Shown: positions 24,666 through 34,654, numbered from the stretch's first letter. The stretch: DNA of 64,000 nucleotides from RYN-230 sp963837515 (GCA_963837515.1 CAWINT010000006.1:310001-374000); one strand, 5' to 3'. Notes: generated by a model not told the origin, from the letters alone. Numbers and translations are program-made.

Positions 24666-27600
24666 TTACGAAGGATGTTCGGGCAGCGAGCTGGCCTCGA
24701 CCAGGGTGCGGATGGCCCGGACGGCCACGGACAGCATGGCCACCGTGAACCGGTCGCTTTCCCAGATCTCGGTGAGGGTCTGCGCAGACCGCCGGACCAC
24801 CGGGTCGTTGCGCCGCACCCACACCGCGAGCCGCTCCTCGGGGCTGCCCGGGCCGGTCACCTCCAGCACGTTCCGGGTGATGGCCGCGTGCGCGGCGTAC
24901 AGGTCGTCGCGCAGCGCGGCCCGGGCCATGGTGTTCCACCGGTCGTCACGGGGCAGTGCGGTGATCCGGTCCCGGAGGCGGGTGATCTGCAGCCGGTCGG
25001 CCAGGTCGAAGTAGACCTCGGCGGTCTCCTCGACGCTGCGGCCGCTGGCCGTGGCGATCTGCACCGTGTCGAACGCCGCGTAGGCGGGCACCATGGCGGC
25101 CACCCACTCGGCCAGCTGGGTGGGCACGCCGCGCGCGGCGAACTGCTCCAGCCGGTCGTCGAAGCCGGACCGGTCCCGGCCGGTGAGCAGCTTGGGCAGC
25201 CCGGAGGCCACGGTCTGCACGCCGCCGGCGAAGAAGTCGATGGTTTCGGCGATGTCGAACGGCGGCCGCCGGTTGTGCAGCAGCCAGCGGGCGGCCCGCT
25301 CCCCCAGCTTGTGCCCTTCCAGCAGCAGCGCCAGCTGGGTGGCCACGTTGACCCGGCCGTCCAGCGATTCCACCTCGGCCCAGAAACTGGCCAGGTCGAA
25401 CACGGCCCGGACCACGAGCCAGGCGCCGGTGATGTCGGGGACAGATGCCCCGGTCTCTTCGTTCATCCGGAACAGGAACGTGGTGCCGGACCGGTCAACC
25501 ATGTCGTTGACGACCGCGGTGGTGATGATCTCCCGCCGCAGCGGGTGCGCGTCCATCTGGCCGGCGAACCGGTCGCGCAGCGGCGCCGGAAAGTAGCCGG
25601 CCAGCACCGACCGCAGGTACGGGTCGTCGGGCAACGCCGAGGCCAGCACCTCCTGCTCCGCGCCGATCTTGACGTTGGCCAGCAGCACGGCGAACTCCGG
25701 GACGGTCAGGCCCAGCCCGGCCGACCGGCGCTCGGCCACCTCCTTGTCCCCGGGCAGCACCTCCAGCCGGCGGCGCAGCCGGCCATCCCGGACCATCTTG
25801 CGCATCATCCGGCTGTGCACATGCAGCATCTCCGGCGCCTGGGCACGGGACGCCGCCAGCGCGCGGTTCTGCTGGTAGTTGGCCCGCAGCACGAGGCGGC
25901 CCACCTCATCGGTCATGTCGGCCAGCAGCCGGCCGCGCTCTCCCGCGGGCAGCTCCCCCCGGCTGACGTTGTCCGCCAGCAGGATCTTGATGTTGACTTC
26001 GTGGTCCGAGGTGTCCACGCCGGCCGAGTTGTCGATGAAGTCGGTATTGACCAGCCCGCCCGCCAGCGCGTACTCGATCCGGCCGACCTGGGTCACGCCC
26101 AGGTTTCCGCCCTCGGCGATCACCCGCGCCCGGACCGCGGGGGCGTCGACCCGCACCGCGTCGTTGGCCCGGTCCCCCGCGTCGGCGTGCGACTGCGTAC
26201 TGGCCTTGATGTAGGTGCCGACCCCCCCGTTCCACAGCAGGTCCACCGGGGCGGCCAGGATGGCCGAGATGAGCTGATCCGGGGGCAACGCGCGGACCGA
26301 CTCGTCCAGCCCGAGCGCGCGGCCGACCGGCGCCGAGACGGGGATGGACTTCGCTGCCCGGGGCCACACCCCGCCGCCCGTGGAGATCAGCGACGCGTCG
26401 TAGTCGGCCCAGCTGGACCGGGGCAGGCCGAACAGCCGCTGCCGCTCCGCGAAGCTCACCGCCGGGTCCGGGTCGGGGTCGAGGAAGACGTGCCGGTGGT
26501 CGAACGCGGCGATCAGCTTGATGTGCCGGGACAGCAGCATCCCGTTGCCGAACACGTCCCCGGACATGTCCCCGATCCCGGCCACGGTGAAGTCGGCGGC
26601 CTGGGTGTCGATGCCCAGCGTGGCGAAGTGGAACTTGACCGATTCCCAGGCCCCGCGGGCGGTGATGCCCATCTTCTTGTGGTCATAGCCCTCGGACCCG
26701 CCGGAGGCGAACGCGTCGCCGAGCCAGAACCCGTAGCTCTTCGCGATCTCGTTGGCCGTGTCGGAGAACGTCGCGGTGCCCTTGTCCGCCGCCACCACCA
26801 GGTACGGGTCGTCCCCGTCGTAGCGGACCACCCCCGTGGGCGGCACCACGTGCCCGCCCTGCAGGTTGTCGGTGACGTCCAGCATCGCGCTGATGAAAGC
26901 GCGGTAGCAGGCCAGCACCTCAGCCTGGTGCGCTTCCCGGTCCGTGGCATCCGGCAGCCGCTTGCAGACGAAACCGCCTTTGGCCCCGGAGGGGACGATG
27001 ACGGAGTTCTTCACCTCCTGGGCCTTGGCCAGGCCGAGGATCTCGGTGCGGAAGTCCTCGCTGCGGTCCGACCAGCGCAACCCGCCCCGGGCCACCGCGC
27101 CGAACCGCAGGTGCACCGCTTCCAGCCGGGGGGAGTAGACGAACAGCTCGTACTTCGGCCGGGGCGCGGGCAGGTCCGGGACCGCCGCCGCGTCGAACTT
27201 GAAGACCAGGCAGGGCGGCTGGCCGGGGCGCACCACGAAGTAGTTGGTGCGCAGCGTGGCCTGGATCAGGCCCAGGTAGGCGCGCAGTACCCGGTCGTGG
27301 TCGAGTACGGCCACATCGTCCAGCTCACCACGGATCTCCTCGGTGAGCGCCTCGGCCAGCCCGGTGTCCCCGGCCTGCCGGGCCGGGTCGAAACGGCACT
27401 CGAACAGCCGCACCAGCAGCCGGGTCACCAGGGTGTTGGAGCGCAGCACCCGGGTGATGTAGGACTGGCTGAACCGGGTGCCCCCCTGCCGCAGGTACCG
27501 GGCGTACGCGCGCAGCACCATGGCCTGCCGCCAGCTCAGCCGGGCGTCCAGGACCAGGGCGTTGAACCCGTCGTCCTCGATGTGGCCGCGCCACAGCGCG

Positions 27601-29585
27601 CCCAGCGCGTCCTCGAACAGGCTCTTGACCGGCGCGGTGTGGTCCGGCCGCTCCCCGTCGCCGGCCCGGCTGCGGCGCAGCCCGAAGTCGTAGATCCAGA
27701 ACGGCTGCGCCAGGGCGCCGCCCTTGAACTCGTACGGGTGCTCGTCCACCACCTCGACCCCCATGTGCTGCAGCCGGGGCAGCACATCGGTCAGGGTGAT
27801 CGGCGACCCGGTCCGGTAGATCGTCAGCCGCCAGACCCGTTCCGCGGACCCGGTGCCCGGGACGGGCTGGCCCCCCGAATACCCGGCCGCCTCCCACAGG
27901 TCGAAGGCCACCTGCTCGCCGGACTCCTGCAGGCTGCGCACCCGGATCAGGTCGGTCAGCGCGTAGGCGGCCGGCACGTCGGTCCGGTATGTCTCCGGGA
28001 TCGCGCCGGCGCAGTCGGCCAGCAGCACCTGTGACTGGGTGTCACCGAGCCGGGCCCGCGCCTCTTCGGCCAGGTCCTCGTCCCAGGAGCGCACCGCGGC
28101 GGCGATCTTGGCCTCCAGCTCGGCCGTGTCCACCTCGGCCAGCGGCCGGCCACGCTCGGCCCGGACGACCACGTGCAGCCGGGCCAGCGCGGAGTTGCCG
28201 ATGGTGGCGCTGTACTCGACCGCCACCCCGCCGAACGCCTGGCGCAGGATTTCCTGGGCGCGCAGCCGGACCACGGTGGTGTAGCGGTCCCGGGGCAGGT
28301 ACACGAGGCAGGACATGTAGCGGCCGTACCGGTCCCGGCGCAGGAACAGCCGGGTCTGGCGGCGTGTCCGCAGCGCCAGCACGCCGAGCGCGATCGGGGT
28401 CAGCTCCTCGGCGGAGATCTGGAACAGCTCCTCGCGCGGGTAGCCCTCCAGGATCTCCATGACGTCCTGGCCGTCATGGCTGTCCGGGGTCATCCCAGCC
28501 GCTTCCAGCACGTTGGCGAGCTTGCGGCGCAGCACCGGGATGCGGGTGATGCTCTCGTGGTACGCAGCCTGGGTGTAGAGGCCCAGGAAGCGGTATTCGC
28601 CGGTCACCTCGCCGCGCGCGCCGACCCGCTTGATCGCCACGTAGTCGAGGTAGGACGACCGGTGTACGGTGGCCCGGGAGTTCGCCTTGGTGAGGATGAG
28701 CCGCTGTGGCTCTTTGGCCCGGGCCCGCACCTCCGGTGGCAGCGACGCGAACGCGCTGGAGCCCCGCCGGTCGTGCCGCAGGATGCCCAGGCCGCTGGCC
28801 GGCACCGGGCGCAACGCCATTCCGTCCGGGCCCTCGGTCAGGTCGTACTCCCGGTAACCGAGGAAGGTGAAGTGGTTGTCGGCCAGCCAGCGCAGCAGCG
28901 CCACGGTCTCGGCCGGCTGGCCGGGGCCCTCCTCCTCCGCCAGCCGGTCGGCCAGCCAGGTGGCCTTGGCCTGCATCCGCGGGTAGTCCTCCACCGCCAC
29001 CCGCACGTCGTCCAGCACCCGGTGCAGGTCGATCTCCAGCACGTCCACCGGCGCGCTGCAGGCCCGCAGGTCCACTTCGAGGTGGGTCCAGGACTCGACC
29101 AGCTCCTCCGGGCCGCTCCGGCCGCCGTTCAATGCCCCGGACACCTCGCGCAGGTCGCCGACGGCGTTCCGGCGGACCACCAGTTGCGGGTGGACGACGT
29201 GGTAGCTGTCCAGATTGTGCCGGGCCAGCTCCATGGTGAGGGAGTCGATGAGGAACGGCATGTCGTCGGTCATGATGTCGACCGAGGCGCGGCCGGGCTC
29301 GAACGTGGCGCCGCCCTCGGCGATCGTGCGGACCCGGACCAGGGCCCGGCCCTGCGGGCGGTGCGCGGCCAGCCGGGCCTGCTCCAGCGCCACCTCGGCG
29401 AGCCGCTGCGGCCCGGCGACGACCATGTCCTCGACCGGGACGTGCCGGTAGTAGGCGTGCAGGTACTGTGCCAGGTCACCGACGTAAAGGTCCGGCGTCG
29501 CCAGGGCGGCGGCCCGCTCGGCCACCGCGGTCAGCAGCTCGTCGCGGCTGGCGACGGGGGGGTCATTCACGGCCATGTCCGACAT
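24666..29585 (-). CDS. gdh: NAD-specific glutamate dehydrogenase, large (180 kDa) type
   Basis: A 1639-residue GDH of the L_180 class known from Streptomyces and Pseudomonas. N-terminal ~700 residues are the regulatory extension; the catalytic dehydrogenase region lies about 730-1180 and includes LRFGAVARGGLRWSDRSEDF, GAKGGFVCKRLPDATDRE and the NAD domain IGDMSGDVFGNGML; a further C-terminal helical domain follows. It deaminates glutamate to 2-oxoglutarate using NAD+. ATG 29585 with an in-frame ATG three codons on. It starts 18 bp after the tryptophan dioxygenase gene and probably belongs to its operon. Confidence 0.95.
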   Translation of the reverse strand: MSDMAVNDPPVASRDELLTAVAERAAALATPDLYVGDLAQYLHAYYRHVPVEDMVVAGPQRLAEVALEQARLAAHRPQGRALVRVRTIAEGGATFEPGRASVDIMTDDMPFLIDSLTMELARHNLDSYHVVHPQLVVRRNAVGDLREVSGALNGGRSGPEELVESWTHLEVDLRACSAPVDVLEIDLHRVLDDVRVAVEDYPRMQAKATWLADRLAEEEGPGQPAETVALLRWLADNHFTFLGYREYDLTEGPDGMALRPVPASGLGILRHDRRGSSAFASLPPEVRARAKEPQRLILTKANSRATVHRSSYLDYVAIKRVGARGEVTGEYRFLGLYTQAAYHESITRIPVLRRKLANVLEAAGMTPDSHDGQDVMEILEGYPREELFQISAEELTPIALGVLALRTRRQTRLFLRRDRYGRYMSCLVYLPRDRYTTVVRLRAQEILRQAFGGVAVEYSATIGNSALARLHVVVRAERGRPLAEVDTAELEAKIAAAVRSWDEDLAEEARARLGDTQSQVLLADCAGAIPETYRTDVPAAYALTDLIRVRSLQESGEQVAFDLWEAAGYSGGQPVPGTGSAERVWRLTIYRTGSPITLTDVLPRLQHMGVEVVDEHPYEFKGGALAQPFWIYDFGLRRSRAGDGERPDHTAPVKSLFEDALGALWRGHIEDDGFNALVLDARLSWRQAMVLRAYARYLRQGGTRFSQSYITRVLRSNTLVTRLLVRLFECRFDPARQAGDTGLAEALTEEIRGELDDVAVLDHDRVLRAYLGLIQATLRTNYFVVRPGQPPCLVFKFDAAAVPDLPAPRPKYELFVYSPRLEAVHLRFGAVARGGLRWSDRSEDFRTEILGLAKAQEVKNSVIVPSGAKGGFVCKRLPDATDREAHQAEVLACYRAFISAMLDVTDNLQGGHVVPPTGVVRYDGDDPYLVVAADKGTATFSDTANEIAKSYGFWLGDAFASGGSEGYDHKKMGITARGAWESVKFHFATLGIDTQAADFTVAGIGDMSGDVFGNGMLLSRHIKLIAAFDHRHVFLDPDPDPAVSFAERQRLFGLPRSSWADYDASLISTGGGVWPRAAKSIPVSAPVGRALGLDESVRALPPDQLISAILAAPVDLLWNGGVGTYIKASTQSHADAGDRANDAVRVDAPAVRARVIAEGGNLGVTQVGRIEYALAGGLVNTDFIDNSAGVDTSDHEVNIKILLADNVSRGELPAGERGRLLADMTDEVGRLVLRANYQQNRALAASRAQAPEMLHVHSRMMRKMVRDGRLRRRLEVLPGDKEVAERRSAGLGLTVPEFAVLLANVKIGAEQEVLASALPDDPYLRSVLAGYFPAPLRDRFAGQMDAHPLRREIITTAVVNDMVDRSGTTFLFRMNEETGASVPDITGAWLVVRAVFDLASFWAEVESLDGRVNVATQLALLLEGHKLGERAARWLLHNRRPPFDIAETIDFFAGGVQTVASGLPKLLTGRDRSGFDDRLEQFAARGVPTQLAEWVAAMVPAYAAFDTVQIATASGRSVEETAEVYFDLADRLQITRLRDRITALPRDDRWNTMARAALRDDLYAAHAAITRNVLEVTGPGSPEERLAVWVRRNDPVVRRSAQTLTEIWESDRFTVAMLSVAVRAIRTLVEASSLPEHPS

Positions 29586-29603
29586 TTCTCACGCTCCCTG
29601 TGG

Positions 29604-30497
29604 TCACAGAACGTCCCTGAGCTCCCACAGCAGGGGGTAGTAGCGCACCGGCACCCGGGCTCGCAGGTACGGCGCCCCGGACGACCCGCCGGTTCCGGAT
29701 TTCGTCCCGATCTGGCGTTCCACCATGGTGACGTGCCGGGCCCGCCATAGCCCGGCCAGTTCGTCATGGGTGAGCAGATCCTCGGCCACCTGCCAGAGGT
29801 CGTCGTGGCGCCCCCGGTCGTAGGCCAGCTCGCGCAGTGAGGCCAGGATCTGCTCGTCGCTGCCGGCCGCCAGCCCGCGGGAGCGCAGCAGCGCCAGGTA
29901 CGCGTCCCAGACGGTGGGCTCGTCCAGCCGGGCGCGCAGCCGGGCCCGCTCCGCGTCGGTCGGCGCCCGGAACCGGGCCAGGAAGCGCTCGTCCTTGAGC
30001 CCGGACAGGAACTCCAGCTCCCGGTACTGCACCGACTGGAAACCGCTGGCCGGGGCGAGCAGGGCACGGAACTCCAGGAAGTCCTGGGGGGTCATCGTTT
30101 CCAGGATGTCCACCTGGGCGATCAGCAGCCGCTCGATGGCGTGCACCCGGCGCAGCAGGTGCCGGGCCCGCCAGGTGGCCCCGGCCGCCATCGCGTCCCG
30201 GGCCGCGGCCAGCTCGTGCAGCAGCTGGCCGAACCACAGCTCGTACACCTGGTGCACGGTGATGAACAGCAGCTCGTCGTGGGCCGGTGGATCAGCCTCC
30301 GGCACCTGGAGGGCGAGCAGTTCCGGCAGCCGCAGGTAGCCGCCGTAGGTGAGCAGCCCGCCTTCCTCGCCGAAGCGGCGCGGTTGGGGGCCACCGTGGC
30401 GGCCATCCGCTGCCTGGACGCCCGGCGCTGCTCCGTCAGCTACGGCCGGAGGCCGGTGACCGCCTGAGGCCGCACCACGCCCTTGTGGTGTTCTCAC
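29604..30497 (-). CDS. kynA: tryptophan 2,3-dioxygenase
   Basis: A 297-residue heme dioxygenase opening the indole ring of tryptophan to N-formylkynurenine. Family blocks: LTYGGYLRLPELLALQ, ELLFITVHQVYELWFGQLLHEL, ETMTPQDFLEFRALLAPASG, FQSVQYRELEFLSG and the C-terminal RHVTMVERQIGTKSGTGGS containing the proximal heme histidine. The first ~45 residues are low-complexity. Start uncertain: GTG 30497 has GAGGA five bases upstream; TTG 30509 overlaps the upstream stop as TTGA. No kynureninase is next to it. Confidence 0.92.
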   Translation of the reverse strand: MRTPQGRGAASGGHRPPAVADGAAPGVQAADGRHGGPQPRRFGEEGGLLTYGGYLRLPELLALQVPEADPPAHDELLFITVHQVYELWFGQLLHELAAARDAMAAGATWRARHLLRRVHAIERLLIAQVDILETMTPQDFLEFRALLAPASGFQSVQYRELEFLSGLKDERFLARFRAPTDAERARLRARLDEPTVWDAYLALLRSRGLAAGSDEQILASLRELAYDRGRHDDLWQVAEDLLTHDELAGLWRARHVTMVERQIGTKSGTGGSSGAPYLRARVPVRYYPLLWELRDVL

Positions 30498-30505
30498 GCG
30501 CTTCC

Positions 30506-32560
30506 TCAATCACCCTCATCACTGCGCCGCGCCTGACCTTGACTGTAGCGGGGGTCCGTGGCGCTGGCGAACACGGCGAGCACTTCCGGGTTGGCCAGCG
30601 CGTCCGGATCGGCGGCCTGCGCCACCGGGGTGCCGAGCAGGATCTTGCGCACCGGGACCTCCAGCTTCTTGCCGGACAGCGTGCGTGGGATCCCGGGGAC
30701 CTGGTGGATCTCGTCAGGCACGTGCCGCGGCGACAGCTCGGCGCGCAGCGCACCGCGGATCCGGCCGGTTAGCTCGTCATCGAGCTGGCGGCCGGGGCCC
30801 AGCACCACGTACAGCACCAGCCGCCCGTCCCGGCCGAGCGTGCCGGTGTCCACCACGAGGCTGTCGGTGATCTCCGGCAGCCGCTCCACCACCCGGTAGA
30901 ACTCGCTGGTGCCCATCCGCACGCCGCCGCGGTTCAGCGTGGCATCGGAGCGGCCGTAGATGACGCAGCCGCCGTCCGGGAGGATCGTGATCCAGTCGCC
31001 GTGCCGCCATACCCCGGGATAGGCGGCGAAGTAGCTGGCGTGGTACTTCTCCCCGCCCGGGTCGTTCCAGAAGCCGACCGGCATGGACGGCATCGGGGCG
31101 GTCAGCACCAGCTCCCCGACCTGCCCGATGACCGGGCGGCCGGCCTCGTCGTACGCCTCCACCCGGGCTCCCAGGCAGCGCCCGGCGATGATGCCGGCCC
31201 GCACCGGCAGCACCGGGGACGGCCCGACGAACCCGGTGCACAGGTCGGTGCCGCCGGAGAACGAGCCGAGCACCAGGTCCGAGCTGACCTCCCGGTAGAC
31301 CCACGCGAACCCCTCCGGGGCGAGTGGGGAGCCGGTCGAGCCGATCCCCTGCAGCGCGGACAGGTCCAGGTCGCGGCCCGGGGACAGCCCGGCTTTGGCG
31401 CAGGCCATCAGGTAGGGGGCGCCGGTGCCGAAATAGGTCACCCGGTGCTCAGCGGCCAGCCGCCACAGCGCGTCGGTGCCCGGGTAGGTGGCGCTGCCGT
31501 CGTAGAGCAGCACGGTGCACCCGGCCAGCAGGCCGCCGGCCAGGTAGTTCCACATCATCCAGCCGGTGGTGGTGTACCAGAAGAACGTGTCGCCGTCGGC
31601 CAGGTCCTGGTGGAAGGCGAGCGCCTTGAGGTGCTCCAGCACGATCCCGCCGTGCCCGTGCATGATCGCCTTGGGCAGCCCGGTGGTCCCGGAGGAGTAC
31701 AGCACCCACAGCGGGTGATCGAACGGCACCGCGTCGAACTCCAGCCCGGGGCCCGGCAGGCCGGGCAGGTTCTCCCAGTCCAGGGCGGCCGCGCCGGCCC
31801 CGGCGGCGGCCGCCGCGGCGGCCGGGCCGGCTGGCCGGCCGCCGACGGTGATGACCGCGGCCAGCCCGGGGAGCCCGCCGATGATCTCCGCCACGGCCTC
31901 GTCCCGGCTGAACTCCTTCCCGCCGTACCGGTAGCCGCCGACGGTCACCAGGACCTTGGGCCCGATCTGGGCGAAGCGGTCGATGACGCTGCGCGGGCCG
32001 AAGTCCGGGGAGCAGGACGACCAGATCGCGCCGAGGCTGGCGGTGGCCAGCATGGCGATCAGCGCCTCCGGGATGGTCGGCAGGAAGGCGGCCACCCGGT
32101 CGCCGCGCCGCACCCCGAGCGCGAGCAGCGCGGCCTGGACCCGGGCGACCTCGGCGGCGAGCTGCCCGTAGCTGATCCGGCGCGGCTCGGCGCCTTCGGC
32201 ACAGGCGATGATGGCGAGCCGGTCCGGGTGGGTGTTCGCGGTGCGCAGCGCGTTGCGCGCGTAGTTCAGCGTCGCGGCGGGAAACCAGCGGGCATCCGGC
32301 AGCTGGCCGGCCAGGGCCGGGCCGGGGCCGCGCTGGCCGAGCACGCCGAAGTAGTCCCAGACGGAATCCCAGAACCGGGCCGGGTCGCGCACCGACCAGT
32401 CCCACAGCTCCTGGTAGCCGTCCGTGGTAACGCCGCGCTCCCGCAGCCAGTGCTGGTACCGGGTGAGGCGGGCCCGCTCGGCCCGCTCCGGGCTGGGCTG
32501 CCACAGCACCGTGCCGTAATCCGGGCCGAGCAACCGGGTGACCTCGTTGTCGGTTGGCAT
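30506..32560 (-). CDS. acetoacetyl-CoA synthetase
   Basis: A 684-residue AMP-forming ligase. Features: N-terminal DWSVRDPARFWDSVWDYFGV, adenylation P-loop LYSSGTTGLPKAIMHGHGG, FFWYTTTGWMMWNYLAGGLL, SGGTDLCTGFVG and C-terminal IPRTLSGKKLEVPVRKIL, whose Lys is the catalytic residue; this combination is specific for acetoacetate-CoA ligases. An Ala-rich insert (about 255-275) is lineage-specific. ATG 32560 preferred; ATG 32572 is an alternative. First gene of the aacS-kynA-gdh run, which would feed ketone-body, tryptophan and glutamate carbon into central metabolism. Confidence 0.92.
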   Translation of the reverse strand: MPTDNEVTRLLGPDYGTVLWQPSPERAERARLTRYQHWLRERGVTTDGYQELWDWSVRDPARFWDSVWDYFGVLGQRGPGPALAGQLPDARWFPAATLNYARNALRTANTHPDRLAIIACAEGAEPRRISYGQLAAEVARVQAALLALGVRRGDRVAAFLPTIPEALIAMLATASLGAIWSSCSPDFGPRSVIDRFAQIGPKVLVTVGGYRYGGKEFSRDEAVAEIIGGLPGLAAVITVGGRPAGPAAAAAAAGAGAAALDWENLPGLPGPGLEFDAVPFDHPLWVLYSSGTTGLPKAIMHGHGGIVLEHLKALAFHQDLADGDTFFWYTTTGWMMWNYLAGGLLAGCTVLLYDGSATYPGTDALWRLAAEHRVTYFGTGAPYLMACAKAGLSPGRDLDLSALQGIGSTGSPLAPEGFAWVYREVSSDLVLGSFSGGTDLCTGFVGPSPVLPVRAGIIAGRCLGARVEAYDEAGRPVIGQVGELVLTAPMPSMPVGFWNDPGGEKYHASYFAAYPGVWRHGDWITILPDGGCVIYGRSDATLNRGGVRMGTSEFYRVVERLPEITDSLVVDTGTLGRDGRLVLYVVLGPGRQLDDELTGRIRGALRAELSPRHVPDEIHQVPGIPRTLSGKKLEVPVRKILLGTPVAQAADPDALANPEVLAVFASATDPRYSQGQARRSDEGD

Positions 32561-32650
32561 AGGCCCCAGCATCGGGGGTCGCCGGGCAGGCCGCAATGTG
32601 AGGGCCGGCCATAGCCGCCGTGGCTTAGCCCACTCCGCGGCGGTCCGGCC

Positions 32651-32720
32651 GGTCAGCCGGCCGCGGCGAGGGTCAGCCGGCCGCGGCGAGGGTCAGCCGG
32701 CCGCGGCGAGGGTCAGCCGG
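32651..32720. repeat. 20-bp tandem repeat at the 3' end of the HAD gene
   Basis: Three perfect copies of GGTCAGCCGGCCGCGGCGAG plus a partial fourth. The HAD stop (32693-32695) lies within it, so repeat slippage can duplicate the stop-codon region. Confidence 0.9.
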
Positions 32721-33436
32721 TCCACCGCCGCCGTCACCGCCGCGGTGTCGGCCAGGTCCGCGAAGACCAGGTCCGCCCCGGCCGCGCGCAGCTCGCTGAC
32801 GGTGGACCGCCCGCTGGCGATGGCCACGCACCGGGCCCCGCCGGCCCGCGCCGCGGCCACGTCACGGACGGAGTCGGCCAGGTAGACGGTGTGCTGCTCG
32901 TCGAACACCGTGCCGTACTTCTCGGCCGCCCGGGTCCGGGTCATCAGTAGCTGGGCGCCCTTGGGATACACCTGCGACCCGTACCCGCCCACCTCGGTGT
33001 CGAAAAACCGGGTCAGGTCGAAGGCGTTCAGCTTCACCAGGGCGTTCGGCTGGAAGTTCCCGGTCAGCACGGACTGGACCACGCCCGGCAGGCGGCTGAC
33101 CGCGGCGACGGCCTCGGCCGCTCCCGGCAGCAGCCGGCCCTGCTCAGGCAGCTGGTCCCGGCGGTCGGCGAACGCGCGGGCGAACTCCGCGCCGAACCGG
33201 GCCAGCAGCTCATCGCCGCCCGTCGTGTCGGCCCGTGGTGCCTGGGCCGCCACGGCCGGGTCGTTCAGCGCCAGCGCCTCGAAGAAGATCTCCGACTCTA
33301 TCCGCCCGGCCGTCTGCGGCAGCCGGATCAGCCGGCGCCCGGTGATCCGCTGGAACGCCACCGCGTATGCGTCCCGGGCCACCCGGTTCACGTCCAGCAG
33401 GGTGAGGTCGATGTTCCAGAGGACCAGGCGGTGAAT
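32693..33436 (-). CDS. HAD family hydrolase-like protein, apparent ATT start, motif I Asp replaced by Asn
   Basis: A 247-residue HAD-fold protein. Reading upstream of the GTG at 33391 in the same frame gives IHRLVLWNIDLTLLDV, clearly HAD motif I, so the gene starts earlier. The only plausible initiator before the in-frame TGA is ATT 33436, four bases after a perfect GGAGGT. Motif II is SVLTGNF, the Lys region YPKGAQLL, motif III VYLADSVRDVAAA. The nucleophile position of DxDxT is Asn (NIDLT), so phosphatase activity is doubtful. Alternative: a degraded start. Confidence 0.75.
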   Translation of the reverse strand: MHRLVLWNIDLTLLDVNRVARDAYAVAFQRITGRRLIRLPQTAGRIESEIFFEALALNDPAVAAQAPRADTTGGDELLARFGAEFARAFADRRDQLPEQGRLLPGAAEAVAAVSRLPGVVQSVLTGNFQPNALVKLNAFDLTRFFDTEVGGYGSQVYPKGAQLLMTRTRAAEKYGTVFDEQHTVYLADSVRDVAAARAGGARCVAIASGRSTVSELRAAGADLVFADLADTAAVTAAVDRLTLAAAG

Positions 33437-33657
33437 CGGGACCTCCGAGATCGGTCACGGGTGCCAGGGGCAGGCGGGCGGCCAGCCCGGGCGTCGGCCT
33501 GCATCTCTCCCGGCGGCGCTGCCAGCCTATGCCCCGCGCCCAGGCCGCGGCGGCCGGTCACCGGTTCCGGCCGGCCAGCGCACCACCTCAAGAACCCGCG
33601 CACCGCTCTCAAGGAGCTGCTCGCCAGCACCAACCCCGCCGGGGGACCATAGCGGTC

Positions 33658-34620
33658 ATGACCCTCTCCACGGCGTTCACGGAGTTGTTCCCGGTGCGGC
33701 ACCCGATCGCGCTCGCCCCCATGGGCGGCTCGGCCGGTGGCGCGCTGGCGGCGGCCGTCAGCAACGGGGGCGGGCTGGGGTTGCTGGGCGGCGGCACCGG
33801 GGACCGGGCCTGGCTGGACCGCGAGTTGCCGCTGGTCGCGAACGGCACCCGCCAGCCATGGGGAGTCGGGTTCCTGAGCTGGGCGATCGAGCGGGACGCG
33901 GTCGAGCACGCGCTGGCGTGGCAGCCCCGCGCGGTCATGCTGTCCTTCGGTGACCCGCATCCGTTCGCCGAGCTCGTGCGCCAGGCCGGCGCGGCGCTCA
34001 TCCTCCAGGTCACCGACCTGGAGGAGGCCCGGCAAGCGGTGGACCTGGGCGCCGATGTGATCGTGGCGCAGGGATCCGAGGCGGGCGGGCACGGCGCCCA
34101 GCGCGGCTGGTCCACGTTGCCGTTTGCACCGGTCGTGGTGGATCTGGCCGCACCGGTCCCGGTGCTGGCCGCGGGCGGGATCGCGGACGGGCGGGGGGTG
34201 GCCGCCGCGCTGGCGCTCGGCGCCGCCGGAGCGCTGGTCGGGACCCGGTTCCAGGCCACCGCCGAGTCACTGGCCGATCCAGCGGCCAAGAAGGCGATCG
34301 TGGCCGCGGGTGGGGAGGACACCGAGCGCAGCCGCGTACTCGATATAGCCCGCGGCTCACGCTGGCCAGCCCGGTACTCGGCGCGCACGCTCACACACCC
34401 GTTCCTCGACCAGTGGCGCGGCCGGGAGGACGAACTGGCCGGGGACGCGGACGCCGGGCAGGCGTACCGGGACGGCGTGGCCCGCGGCGACCTGCCGCCG
34501 CGGCCGGTCTGGGCCGGACAGGCCATCGACCTGGTCCGTGACCTGCCCTCCGCCACCGGCCTGGCCGGCGTCCTGGCCGCGCAGGCCGAGGACGCGCTGG
34601 CCCGGGCCGGGCGGCGCTGA
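33658..34620 (+). CDS. nitronate monooxygenase (2-nitropropane dioxygenase family)
   Basis: A 320-residue TIM-barrel FMN enzyme. HPIALAPMGGSAGGALAAAVSNGGGLGLLGG binds FMN near the N-terminus, DVIVAQGSEAGGHGAQRG carries the conserved GxEAGGH with the catalytic His, and PVLAAGGIADGRGVAAALALGAAGALVGTRF is the phosphate-binding end of the barrel. It oxidises nitronates such as propionate 3-nitronate. ATG 33658; the in-frame ORF further upstream is unrelated. Confidence 0.9.
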   Translation: MTLSTAFTELFPVRHPIALAPMGGSAGGALAAAVSNGGGLGLLGGGTGDRAWLDRELPLVANGTRQPWGVGFLSWAIERDAVEHALAWQPRAVMLSFGDPHPFAELVRQAGAALILQVTDLEEARQAVDLGADVIVAQGSEAGGHGAQRGWSTLPFAPVVVDLAAPVPVLAAGGIADGRGVAAALALGAAGALVGTRFQATAESLADPAAKKAIVAAGGEDTERSRVLDIARGSRWPARYSARTLTHPFLDQWRGREDELAGDADAGQAYRDGVARGDLPPRPVWAGQAIDLVRDLPSATGLAGVLAAQAEDALARAGRR

Positions 34621-34623
34621 CAT

Positions 34624-34654
34624 CCGGCCCGGCCCTGAGGGCCATCCGGGCCGG
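34624..34654. terminator. hairpin between convergent genes
   Basis: Arms CCGGCCCGG and CCGGGCCGG around CCCTGAGGGCCAT, a few bases after the nitronate monooxygenase stop and before the stop of the convergent DUF1648 gene. Confidence 0.6.

Noticed and set aside
24447..28034. A 1195-codon plus-strand open frame opposite the glutamate dehydrogenase
   Set aside because: Shadow of GC-biased codons: composition is Arg/Gly/Pro/Val-rich with no domain, while the minus strand encodes a clear 1639-residue GDH.
33431..33652. 73-codon ORF ending HHLKNPRTALKELLASTNPAGG
   Set aside because: The tail looks protein-like, but the first half is low-complexity and overlaps the start of the HAD gene on the other strand; not enough to call a gene or relic.
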